Positions 1-6,798 are shown, numbered from the stretch's first letter. The stretch is DNA of 7,169 nucleotides from JBCBKZ01 sp039026975 (GCA_039026975.1 JBCCLI010000346.1:1-7169), one strand, 5' to 3'. The notes: generated by a model not told the origin, from the sequence alone. Numbers and translations are program-made.

Positions 1-1
1 C

Positions 2-247
2 CACACCCTCTTCCACGATTCCGAGTATGGAGGAGATAAAATCCTCAAAGGGCCCAACACCAAAAAGTACCAGCAGTTTATCAGAAATGTTATGGCCCTC
101 ATGCCCCGTCAGGGCCTACATGCCAAATCCCTCTCCTTCAATCACCCCACCAAAAAGGAGCGCATGCATTTTAACAGTGAACTCCCAGAAGACTTCCAAG
201 CAGCCGTAGATAAGCTGAGAGGGTGGGCGGAGTACCAGAAGGGGTAG
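2..247 (+). CDS. RluA/RluD-family rRNA pseudouridine synthase, C-terminal part (5' end outside window)
   Basis: The reading frame is open from the left edge and ends at TAG 245-247, giving 81 residues. Family-typical features are the F-H-D-S-E-Y-G-G-D segment, followed by R-Q-G-L-H-A (the substrate-side 'RQALHA' motif of RluA-type synthases), then F-N-H-P and the closing F-x-S-E-L-P-E-D-F. Members isomerise specific uridines in rRNA or tRNA to pseudouridine in the cytoplasm. The catalytic Asp lies in the missing upstream part, so substrate specificity (RluA, RluC or RluD) cannot be assigned. The stop codon is one base from the stop of the convergent response regulator gene. The last 105 bases recur at 6799-6903, so this 3' end was probably created or replaced when the neighbouring segment was inserted. 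The family call is secure; the exact gene name is not. Confidence 0.88.
   Translation, partial: HTLFHDSEYGGDKILKGPNTKKYQQFIRNVMALMPRQGLHAKSLSFNHPTKKERMHFNSELPEDFQAAVDKLRGWAEYQKG
143..247 (+). repeat. Left direct repeat: 3' end of pseudouridine synthase gene
   Basis: These 105 bases align without gaps to 6799-6903 (constant offset 6656), with 96 of 105 identical by my count. The first 30 bases are identical, and an uninterrupted identical run of about 32 bases lies in the middle. The nine differences are spread between positions 173 and 247 and cluster at the last codons. The repeat starts abruptly inside the gene, as expected if it marks a recombination or integration boundary. A further identical octamer, ATAGCATC, lies at the same offset just past the stop codon (263-270 and 6919-6926). 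Confidence 0.92.
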
Positions 248-248
248 G

Positions 249-929
249 TTAGGGTCTATCTAATAGCATCTCAGGTGGAATTTTAATAATCTTCCATCCA
301 ATGGCTTTCACCACCATCTCAATCGTATTGTTAGCATCGAATTTTTCCAGCATACTTTTCCGGTGAGCATCAATGGTGCGTTTAGAGACAAACAGCTTTT
401 CACCTGTTTCTTTTGCAGTAAGTCCTCTAATCGTCCATTCAAGCACTTCCAGTTCCCTTTCTGAAAGATTGACTTTTTTTGCTTCAAAGGCATGTATATC
501 TCTACTGTTTAGATGCTTGATAAAGGCAAGTCCTACTTTATCTGGGAGGTAATAGTCATTCTCCTTGAGATGGGTTAATGCTTTAATCAGTTCCTGACTC
601 CCACTGGATTTAGATAAATACCCATTAGCTCCTTTCTTGATGAGGTGAAGGATAAACCTCTCATCATGATGCATAGAAAGAATGACCACCTTAATCCAAG
701 GAGAAGTCTTTCTTACAGTTTCACAAATAATATCTCCGTTTTCTCCAGGGAGTTCAAGGTCTAATAATAAGAGGTTAACTTCATGGGTACCCAACTTCTC
801 CAAAGCCGCCTCTCCATCAGTAGCTGTAAAGAGAACTTCAAAACCTGGTAAGGAGTCTATTAGGGCTTTTAATCCATCCAATACGACCTGGTGATCATCA
901 ACTAGACCTATTTTCATTGGGCTGTCCAT
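249..929 (-). CDS. NarL/FixJ-family response regulator (receiver + LuxR-type HTH)
   Basis: This 226-aa cytoplasmic transcription factor has the standard two-domain layout. The receiver domain (about 5-123) shows the acidic pair D11-D12, the phosphoacceptor D57 in the L-L-L-L-D-L-E-L-P segment, the switch residue S85 and the conserved K107. The LuxR-type DNA-binding domain (about 155-210) begins L-S-E-R-E-L-E-V-L and contains the recognition helix region V-S-K-R-T-I-D-A-H-R. Either Met1 (929) or Met5 (917) could be the start. Met5 gives the canonical opening M-K-I-G-L-V-D-D-H, and both overlap the end of the kinase gene (stop at 898), indicating translational coupling. The cognate kinase is almost certainly that upstream gene. 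The last ten or so residues (I-P-P-E-M-L-L-D-R-P) lie beyond the usual HTH end and are encoded right at the insertion boundary. Target genes are unknown; the divergent cytolysin-like gene is an inferred candidate. Confidence 0.95.
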   Translation of the reverse strand: MDSPMKIGLVDDHQVVLDGLKALIDSLPGFEVLFTATDGEAALEKLGTHEVNLLLLDLELPGENGDIICETVRKTSPWIKVVILSMHHDERFILHLIKKGANGYLSKSSGSQELIKALTHLKENDYYLPDKVGLAFIKHLNSRDIHAFEAKKVNLSERELEVLEWTIRGLTAKETGEKLFVSKRTIDAHRKSMLEKFDANNTIEMVVKAIGWKIIKIPPEMLLDRP

Positions 930-1725
930 TGTGTGCTTTTATAGGAATTGTTAAGTCGACTTTTATTCCTTCTTTAGGTTTGCTGGAAAACTCTACCTCA
1001 CCCCCTAATGAACTGACTCTTCCCTCAATACTTTTTAATCCCAACCCTTTATAAGCAGTCAAATGAGCCATATTCATCCCCTTACCATTATCCTGATAAA
1101 TTAAGTTCCAGTTATCACCTCGCGGGTCCAGTGAAAATTCTACTTTTTCAGCTTCAGCATGCTTAACTGTATTAGCAATTAATTCATTAATGATTCTATA
1201 CAGATGAATTTGGATGTGTTTATCCATTTGATTGTCAATGCCTGATGAGAGAGAGTAGTCAATCTTAAATCCAGTCCCATTTGTAAAGCGATCACAAAGT
1301 GATCCTATCCCCTCAGTAAACCCTAGATTATAGAGGGCAGAAGGAACTAAATCTCTAGATATAGCTCTCACATTCTCTGCTGTTTCATTAAGAATCTTTT
1401 GAGTTCTTTGAATATGATGCGTTTCTGCTGTATCATTTTCAGGTTTGGGCAAAAGGGATAGCGATAGAATAGCTGAAGAAAGCATAGATCCTATCTCATC
1501 ATGCAGATCTCTCCCAATCCTAACTTTTTCTCTTTCCTGGACTTCCAAAGTAGCACTTAGGAGTTCATCCTTATACCTCAGTCTTTCTTCTGCAATAAAG
1601 GCTTGTTGTTTCTGAAGCTTCCGCTGGTAAATAGTGAAGAAAATAACTACCGCTACCGAGAGCAAAAACATCCCTGATAGCCCTAAAGCTAATGATGCTA
1701 CTCCTAACGATGCGCCGGTAACCAT
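898..1725 (-). CDS. HisKA_3-type sensor histidine kinase with one membrane helix
   Basis: This 275-aa kinase has one N-terminal transmembrane segment (about 8-33), then a charged helical linker (about 34-66). The HisKA_3 dimerisation and phosphotransfer helix contains R-D-L-H-D-E-I-G with the probable phosphorylated H75. A HATPase_c domain follows: the N box is around R-I-I-N-E-L-I-A-N-T-V-K-H-A (N180-A190), the G1 box is D-N-G-K-G-M (212-217) and the G2 box is G-L-G-L (227-230). This is the NarX/DesK-like kinase class that partners NarL-type regulators, matching the next gene. No extracytoplasmic sensor domain is present, so the signal probably arrives through a partner. The start overlaps the end of the seven-helix protein gene by 22 bases, pointing to that protein as the partner. 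The start ATG at 1725 is supported by the membrane helix beginning a few residues later. Confidence 0.93.
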   Translation of the reverse strand: MVTGASLGVASLALGLSGMFLLSVAVVIFFTIYQRKLQKQQAFIAEERLRYKDELLSATLEVQEREKVRIGRDLHDEIGSMLSSAILSLSLLPKPENDTAETHHIQRTQKILNETAENVRAISRDLVPSALYNLGFTEGIGSLCDRFTNGTGFKIDYSLSSGIDNQMDKHIQIHLYRIINELIANTVKHAEAEKVEFSLDPRGDNWNLIYQDNGKGMNMAHLTAYKGLGLKSIEGRVSSLGGEVEFSSKPKEGIKVDLTIPIKAHNGQPNENRSS

Positions 1726-2363
1726 AGACCTATTGCATAAAGTATGTAGTGAAGAATATTAAATAGAGAATGAACTCCCCAGAATACTTGAGTCATCTCT
1801 GGATTCTCTTTCAAAAGTGTATTTGAAACAGCATAAATTAATAAACTACTAGAGAAATAAATGAGGATACCAGTATTAATCCAAAAACGTGGATTTTTTT
1901 CAAGACTAATACCTACTGCTTCTGTCTCTACATTAAGATCTCTTAAGAGCTTAATAAAATAGGCTATAGACAAGAGAATAAAGATAATATAAGCAGAGGT
2001 GGCAGCATATGAATTAAACCCTTCCAGGGGCTGAAAGAAGAGACTATTAATAACAGAAAGAGATAAGAAGAGACCTCCAAATATCAAAAAGGAAGTTTTA
2101 GTCCTTTTACTGTCAAACCAAATAGAATAGATGAGAAGCAGAATAATAAACTCAACGGGTATATAGAAATGTAGTAGAAATAAATTATTCGATTTTTGCA
2201 AAAACAATCCATAAGAATAGCTCTGAATGATTAAGGCAAAAAAGAGGAGCCCCATTAACCACCAGCGCTCTTTGTCTAATTGCTTGCGGTTAATGAGTCC
2301 TACAACAATCGGAATTATTGTCGAAAATGAGGATACAAAGATGATTAGCTCGTAGAGTGTCAT
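1704..2363 (-). CDS. Seven-helix membrane protein, candidate sensor partner of the kinase
   Basis: This 219-aa protein is almost entirely hydrophobic, with about seven predicted membrane segments by eye: 2-24, 35-53, 61-83, 90-110, 119-140, 160-183 and 194-215. Between helices 5 and 6 lies a hydrophilic loop (about 141-158, R-D-L-N-V-E-T-E...). I do not recognise a named family, and no catalytic motif is visible. Its gene starts 6 bases after the stop of the 271-aa protein gene and overlaps the kinase start by 22 bases, so it is very likely co-translated with the kinase. The kinase has only one membrane helix and no sensor domain, so I infer that this protein supplies or transmits the membrane signal. 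It could instead be a transporter-like or immunity protein unrelated to sensing. Confidence 0.85.
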   Translation of the reverse strand: MTLYELIIFVSSFSTIIPIVVGLINRKQLDKERWWLMGLLFFALIIQSYSYGLFLQKSNNLFLLHFYIPVEFIILLLIYSIWFDSKRTKTSFLIFGGLFLSLSVINSLFFQPLEGFNSYAATSAYIIFILLSIAYFIKLLRDLNVETEAVGISLEKNPRFWINTGILIYFSSSLLIYAVSNTLLKENPEMTQVFWGVHSLFNILHYILYAIGLWLPAHR

Positions 2364-2369
2364 GTCAGT

Positions 2370-3185
2370 CTAGCATGCAGATGGACAAGGAGAGGCAAAT
2401 TCGAAGCGGGCATCCCCATCATTTAATGTCTTTGGATTAGCGCCTCTTGCATTTATGTCATCAATGTCTTTCAACTTTGCCGTTGAGTCTACCTTAAAAC
2501 TAGTAAGATGGATTATGGGGGATAGTTTAATTTGTTTCTCTTTGATCCCTAACCCTTTCCCTCCATATCTGGACCTAAGCTCAGTTTCTCTATTTATTTG
2601 ATTATCAGTGAGTCTAATGCCTAGGAAAATATAAATAAATTCATCTGAAGTAGGGCTGACCCAGCTTCTCATTTTATCTATTGATTTATCTGAGTTATCA
2701 AATGTCCAATAGTTTATTATTCTGTCAATCGTTTGTCCAGTATTTAGATCTTTTTTTTCAGTATTAATTAATTGGTCTAAAATATTAGGCTGGTTTATAT
2801 AAAACCATTTATTTCTCATGTGGGATTTTATCCTTGGTCCAATAGTGTGGAACTTCTGAACATTAACAGAGGTATTTTCAATATGGATAGCATTACAAGA
2901 ATATAAAGCTCCTTCTTTGCCATTTTTATCAATACTACTGATTAATGGCTCAAAACAAACTTGTGTATTAATTTTACATTCCTCATCTAAAATTGAAGGA
3001 TAAATTCTTATTTTTTCCGTATCAGAAGTAAGAATACTTTTCCATGTAGAACTACTCAGTTCAAATACCGCTATACTATGAAGAAAACCTAATGAATCTT
3101 TCCAATGAAAGCAATCATTAATCTTCAGAGGATCATTATTGAATAAATCAATCCAATATTTTTTTTGTTCTTCTAGAGTCGCCAT
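2370..3185 (-). CDS. Hypothetical protein, 271 aa, with C-terminal Cys-Pro-Ser-Ala-Cys tail
   Basis: I do not recognise this protein. It has no signal peptide or membrane segment, so it should be cytoplasmic. The N-terminus is helical and charged, followed by mixed alpha/beta sequence with aromatic-rich segments (H-W-K-D-S-L-G-F-L-H-S around 27-37; N-K-W-F-Y-I around 125-130; D-E-F-I-Y-I-F-L-G-I around 181-190). The last residues are F-E-F-A-S-P-C-P-S-A-C, placing cysteines at 267 and 271; others are at 25, 70, 77 and 97. The CxxxC tail could be a metal or redox site or a processing signal, but this is only a suggestion. It is the first gene of the four-gene minus-strand operon, divergent from the cytolysin-like gene. 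Sampled GC inside it is about 25% (2701-2820), below the regulator genes, hinting at a different origin. Confidence 0.78.
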   Translation of the reverse strand: MATLEEQKKYWIDLFNNDPLKINDCFHWKDSLGFLHSIAVFELSSSTWKSILTSDTEKIRIYPSILDEECKINTQVCFEPLISSIDKNGKEGALYSCNAIHIENTSVNVQKFHTIGPRIKSHMRNKWFYINQPNILDQLINTEKKDLNTGQTIDRIINYWTFDNSDKSIDKMRSWVSPTSDEFIYIFLGIRLTDNQINRETELRSRYGGKGLGIKEKQIKLSPIIHLTSFKVDSTAKLKDIDDINARGANPKTLNDGDARFEFASPCPSAC

Positions 3186-3477
3186 AATAATTTTTTAGCT
3201 ATTAAATTTATTTTCTTTGAAGATTAAACAAGCATTTCCTTCACTTTAAGCAAACACTCTAAAGGTAACTCAAACACAAATTTCTGACTATCAAATATTT
3301 ACACAACCACCTATTCTTTTCAAGTAGTATTTTTACTAATTAGATACAGTAATAATTCTAGTCATCTACAATAATTACCTAAACTTTATCCACACAATTA
3401 ATACTAAAACTTAAGTATTTTTGTTTAACGAATATTGCAAATAATAAAATCATATCATTCACCATTTATTTGCTCTA
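3186..3477. promoter_or_regulatory. Divergent AT-rich intergenic region between the two transcription units
   Basis: These 292 bases contain no convincing gene and must hold the promoters for both the leftward sensor operon and the rightward cytolysin-like unit. On the plus strand, TATTTTTG at 3416-3423 fits the Bacteroidota -7 consensus TAnnTTTG, but no TTTG is seen at the expected -33 spacing. On the minus strand I found no clear -7 element. Short TACT/AGTA inverted arms occur at least twice (see the separate operator entry). No Shine-Dalgarno sequence precedes either start codon, as is usual in Bacteroidota. Confidence 0.6.
3400..3419. promoter_or_regulatory. Candidate operator: inverted repeat AATACT-N8-AGTATT
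   Basis: The arms AATACT (3400-3405) and AGTATT (3414-3419) are perfect reverse complements around an 8-base spacer, and the 8-base palindrome ACTTAAGT (3409-3416) lies across the right part. A weaker relative, TTACT-N10-AGTAA, sits at 3333-3352. NarL-type regulators often bind paired short arms of the ACT/AGT kind, so this could be the site for the neighbouring response regulator. The right arm overlaps the -7-like TATTTTTG, so binding here might block rather than aid transcription. AT-rich DNA produces such palindromes by chance, hence low confidence. Confidence 0.3.
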
Positions 3478-5235
3478 ATGATGAAAAATTATTTGCAGAA
3501 TTTCTCACGTAAACAACCTTCTAAACACTCATGTATAGTGAGTATTTTAGGGCTACTTCTCATCTTATCGATAGGATGCAAAAAGGAGGAATGTGAAATT
3601 CCACCACAACCAGTTACAGTACCATCCTTAGCTTGGAGTTCTCTATCAAATCTACCGGATAAAGTCGCAACCGTTGAAGACCAGTATGTTGAAACCATCG
3701 AAGCTGAAGTATCTGGTGGTGGAAACGAACTATGTTATACCGATAGAAGGAAATGGGTAGATGTTACTAGTGAGAATCGCTTGTATGGCGCTTTTGATGG
3801 GTCAATATATCCTGGAAGTCTTATTGACCTTTCTCCAATAGGACGTGGTGACTTGAAAAGTCAGTATAATGTCATAGCAGTCCCTAGAAAGCCTGTTACC
3901 ATCTCTTTCTCTCTTACCAATAGTGCGAACCAAGTTCGTTTTCCACTAGAGGATGTAACTACAAGTGGATATCGTGAAGTCCTAAAGGATATTCAACAAC
4001 AGCAGTTAACAGGAAGAACGCCTGCTGCTATCTCTAGTGAGACTAATCGTATCAATGCCAAGGAAAAAATTGAAGTAGCCTTGAGAGCTTCACATAATTC
4101 ACCCATAGCAAAGATTGAAGGAGCATTTGATTTCACTAATGAGAAAGTTAAGTCTCGTCTTTTTACGCGTTTTGAACAGGCATACTATTCTATAGATATG
4201 GACTTTCCAGATGCGCCAGACAGCTTGTTTATGGATCCTGTAGATGCCTATAATGAGATTAAACAGTTCAATTATTCTCCAGCATACATTAGCTCTATTA
4301 TCTATGGGAGGTATGCTGCCTTAATGATTGAATCAGAAAGTTCCTACTCTGATCTCACTACAGCACTTGATGCCTCAATAAGAAGTGCAAAGATAAATGT
4401 AGAGGCGGATCAGGCCTACCAGAATATTATAGATGAATCCAGTATTAAAGTATTAGTAGTTGGTGGGGATGCTGATCCGGCCATTAATATTATCACAGGA
4501 GGATACGAAGGATTTATAGAATTCTTGAAAGAAGGTTCACAGTATGGCCCAGATTCTCCTGGTGTACCTATCTCATACACCTTACGATATGTGGCGGATA
4601 ACAGTGTAGCTAAAATAGCATTTAGCTCTGACTACAATACTTTCTCATGCTCAGAACAGGCTGCAACCTTGGTTGATACACGTGAATTACGAGCTGGGAA
4701 ACAGCCTGCGGATAGTCCAGAGGGATTTTTAGATATAGTCAAGGAAGCAGAAGGTTTTGTGCTTACAGGGATAGGTACAGAAGTGCGCAGAGAAAGAGGT
4801 GATGAGAATATCTATACAATAAAAGCAGAAATACGAAAGCTCTTTCCGAACGGAGATATGGGCCCAAGGAAAAATCTATTCTGGCTAAACGGAGATATAA
4901 AGAACGATTCCGAAGTAACTGTTGAACCAAAACTGGAAACATGGCAAAGTGCCCGAAATAATGAGGTCATTGTTCAGTATGGAGCAGATGTAGATGGCCG
5001 AAATATGACTTCTCAGTTTATCACCACCCGAAAGGTTAGACTAATCAACGGTAGAATTGAGCTATTGGATCCAGAAACCTTTTTTACAGGGGAAGAAATT
5101 GAAACATTCGATGCGATTTGTCCAGACTCTACGCATTCTATCAATCCTGAAAAAAGTGTCATAGTGGGTATAGGGATGCGAGCCTCTGATGAAGACCTAA
5201 AAACCTTAATCCTCAAAATGGGTGAGTTGAAGTAG
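3478..5235 (+). CDS. Surface lipoprotein with cholesterol-dependent-cytolysin-like pore-forming fold
   Basis: This 585-aa protein has a lipoprotein signal (hydrophobic 19-33, S-I-G then lipidated C34). C34 is followed by K-K-E-E, matching the C-x-K-(D/E)2 surface-export signal known from Bacteroidota. Residues about 100-390 follow the thiol-activated cytolysin family in order. They show Y-P-G-S-L (111-115), R-K-P-V-T-I-S-F (137-144; cytolysins R-K-P-I-N-I-S-I), Y-Y-S-I-D-M-D-F-P-D-A-P-D-S-L-F (236-251), I-I-Y-G-R (274-278; V-A-Y-G-R), V-V-G-G-D-A (327-332; V-L-G-G-D-A) and P-I-S-Y-T-L-R-Y-V-A-D-N-S-V-A (364-378). The regions that become membrane hairpins in cytolysins lie about 190-230 and 288-320. 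The C-terminal part (about 415-585) does not resemble cytolysin domain 4 and lacks the E-C-T-G-L-A-W-E-W-W-R undecapeptide, so the membrane receptor is probably not cholesterol. Known relatives in Bacteroidota are called CDC-like proteins. Predicted role: outer-surface pore-forming toxin. Start may be Met1 or Met2. Confidence 0.88.
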   Translation: MMKNYLQNFSRKQPSKHSCIVSILGLLLILSIGCKKEECEIPPQPVTVPSLAWSSLSNLPDKVATVEDQYVETIEAEVSGGGNELCYTDRRKWVDVTSENRLYGAFDGSIYPGSLIDLSPIGRGDLKSQYNVIAVPRKPVTISFSLTNSANQVRFPLEDVTTSGYREVLKDIQQQQLTGRTPAAISSETNRINAKEKIEVALRASHNSPIAKIEGAFDFTNEKVKSRLFTRFEQAYYSIDMDFPDAPDSLFMDPVDAYNEIKQFNYSPAYISSIIYGRYAALMIESESSYSDLTTALDASIRSAKINVEADQAYQNIIDESSIKVLVVGGDADPAINIITGGYEGFIEFLKEGSQYGPDSPGVPISYTLRYVADNSVAKIAFSSDYNTFSCSEQAATLVDTRELRAGKQPADSPEGFLDIVKEAEGFVLTGIGTEVRRERGDENIYTIKAEIRKLFPNGDMGPRKNLFWLNGDIKNDSEVTVEPKLETWQSARNNEVIVQYGADVDGRNMTSQFITTRKVRLINGRIELLDPETFFTGEEIETFDAICPDSTHSINPEKSVIVGIGMRASDEDLKTLILKMGELK

Positions 5236-5304
5236 AGATTTCATGCAGGTTATCCAGTAAATTAATAACAACCTACATCCATTTAAATTCATTAAAAATT
5301 TATT

Positions 5305-6720
5305 ATGAAAGCCAATATCCTAAAGGGACTCCTAATCCTTATTGCCCTTTTTTCCATAACAAATCTTAAAGGCCAAGAAACGCTTGAAGAAATAAAGATA
5401 AAAAATTCAAAGTTAGAGAGTGAGATAAAGCGCATAACTGAAGAATTTGATAAATTTAAAATGGCCTCCAATGAGTCAATAAATGGAAAAGAAGCAGAAT
5501 TAGCTAGCTGTAATTCCAACTTAACTGATTTGAAAGAATACTATTTAAAACTTCAACAAGAAAATCAAAGTACTCAAGAACTCAACTTTGAACTTCTAAA
5601 AAAGATCAAGGACATAGTTCCCCGGAGAATTACTGTAAAAGATTATAGGATAACACATAATCGTGCTTACTTCCACCTTAATACAGACAGACCATGCAAG
5701 ATGAAATTAACCTTGAAGAATGGAGAGTTAACTGCCGACAAAAGAATAATAGAATTTGGGAGAAATGACATTTTCTACGAAAGCCCACCACTTGCCCAAG
5801 AAACTAAGTACCAGCTATCAATCGATGTTTATGATCTCCAAGATAATATCATTCCAGCTCTTCGTAAAGAAAAGTCTACTAACCCAGAATTAAGCTTTAA
5901 AACATCCTCCCTGCCAAAAGGAATTCAATTAAAAACATTTGTAGTTAATCCTTATAGTAATCGGATCAACATAGAACTTGAAGCTAACCAGAAATGTATT
6001 TTCAGAATTAGTTGTTATGAAAGAATCTCAGAGGAAAAATTTAGTAGTAAGCCAGTCTTTACCTTAAGTGACTCACTCAAAAAAGATAAATTTGACAGAT
6101 ATGTAGTTCCTCTCAAATCAGGAAAAAGACGCTTTAGCTTCACTTCTCTAAAACATGACAAAGAGTATAAAATTATAGTTGAGCTATTTGGTGAATTTGG
6201 TACAACCAAATCCGAAAAGATGAAACGAACCGATAAGTATCCTCTAGGATTCGATGGCCCTATTTCTATGAATTTCAATAGAATTGAAAGTGAAATCACA
6301 TGGAAAGCAAAAGGAAATCCAAAACTAGGAAGGCTCATCTTAATTAATCCAAATGATACATCAGATCATTACTCTTTCAAGGCTGATCAAGATGGTAATT
6401 TTTTCAAAGTATCTCTTGATTACAATTCAATTACCAAAATTTGGAGTAATGAAATGTCATCTACAAAAAGTAATGCGGTAGTACCAATTATAAAAGTCTT
6501 AATCATTGATGAAAATGGCTATTCAAGAACTCAATCATCAAGAGTTAGCTTTTCATTACCTGATAAAGAAAAACTCAAGAAAGCAAAGAAGGATGAGCTC
6601 ATTTCCGAAGATGAAGAGAAACAAATACTAAAAGTCATTGAAGCTATTGACGGTAAGAAAAAATTTAAGTGGGAAGACTTGATCACCGCAGGAATACCAT
6701 TAATCCTCTCCTTTCTATAA
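5305..6720 (+). CDS. Exported coiled-coil protein with probable beta-sandwich repeats
   Basis: I do not recognise a named family. The 471-aa protein starts with a type I signal peptide (M-K-A-N-I-L-K-G, hydrophobic 8-19, likely cleavage near L-K-G-Q, residue 23-24). Residues about 25-104 are strongly charged, with heptad-like leucines, and should form a coiled coil. Three beta-rich stretches follow (about 106-201, 205-310 and 316-418), separated by short polar linkers, with spacing like fibronectin-III or Ig-type domains. The end is a lysine/glutamate-rich helix (419-455) and a short hydrophobic tail (W-E-D-L-I-T-A-G-I-P-L-I-L-S-F-L). It has no lipobox and no obvious type IX sorting domain, so periplasmic or outer-membrane-associated location is likely. 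The gene lies 69 bases after the cytolysin-like gene with no terminator between them, so co-transcription is probable. A partner, anchor, processing or self-protection role for the cytolysin is inference only. GC is low (about 32% in 5341-5400). Confidence 0.8.
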   Translation: MKANILKGLLILIALFSITNLKGQETLEEIKIKNSKLESEIKRITEEFDKFKMASNESINGKEAELASCNSNLTDLKEYYLKLQQENQSTQELNFELLKKIKDIVPRRITVKDYRITHNRAYFHLNTDRPCKMKLTLKNGELTADKRIIEFGRNDIFYESPPLAQETKYQLSIDVYDLQDNIIPALRKEKSTNPELSFKTSSLPKGIQLKTFVVNPYSNRINIELEANQKCIFRISCYERISEEKFSSKPVFTLSDSLKKDKFDRYVVPLKSGKRRFSFTSLKHDKEYKIIVELFGEFGTTKSEKMKRTDKYPLGFDGPISMNFNRIESEITWKAKGNPKLGRLILINPNDTSDHYSFKADQDGNFFKVSLDYNSITKIWSNEMSSTKSNAVVPIIKVLIIDENGYSRTQSSRVSFSLPDKEKLKKAKKDELISEDEEKQILKVIEAIDGKKKFKWEDLITAGIPLILSFL

Positions 6721-6752
6721 AGAAGTCATTGTTAGGGAGTTTTTATTTCAAC

Positions 6753-6781
6753 GGTAGGAGTTCATATGACTCCTGCCTTTT
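6753..6781 (+). terminator. Rho-independent-type terminator of the cytolysin unit
   Basis: GGTAGGAGT (6753-6761) pairs with ACTCCTGCC (6769-6777) over nine base pairs with one T-G wobble. The loop is TCATATG, and TTTT (6778-6781) follows directly. It lies 32 bases after the stop of the 471-aa gene and ends 17 bases before the right direct repeat, so the terminator marks the right end of the cassette cargo. Confidence 0.82.
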
Positions 6782-6798
6782 GCTGTGAAGTAGATCAC

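Noticed and set aside
27..209. 60-codon plus-strand frame overlapping the synthase fragment
   Set aside because: It lies in a different frame from the clearly conserved synthase sequence and is Ser/Pro-rich, as expected of a shadow frame.
5236..5304. Possible terminator or independent promoter between the cytolysin-like and 471-aa genes
   Set aside because: Only a weak AGGTT/AACCT pair with a long loop and no T-run is present, and no TAnnTTTG element was found, so co-transcription is the simpler reading.
6015..6338. 107-codon minus-strand frame inside the 471-aa gene
   Set aside because: It is antisense to a gene with clear signal peptide and coiled-coil structure; its Phe/Leu/Ser-rich composition is typical of an antisense shadow.
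5305..6720. Type IX secretion C-terminal sorting domain on the 471-aa protein
   Set aside because: The C-terminus is a charged helix followed by a short hydrophobic stretch, not the expected glycine- and lysine-marked beta domain.
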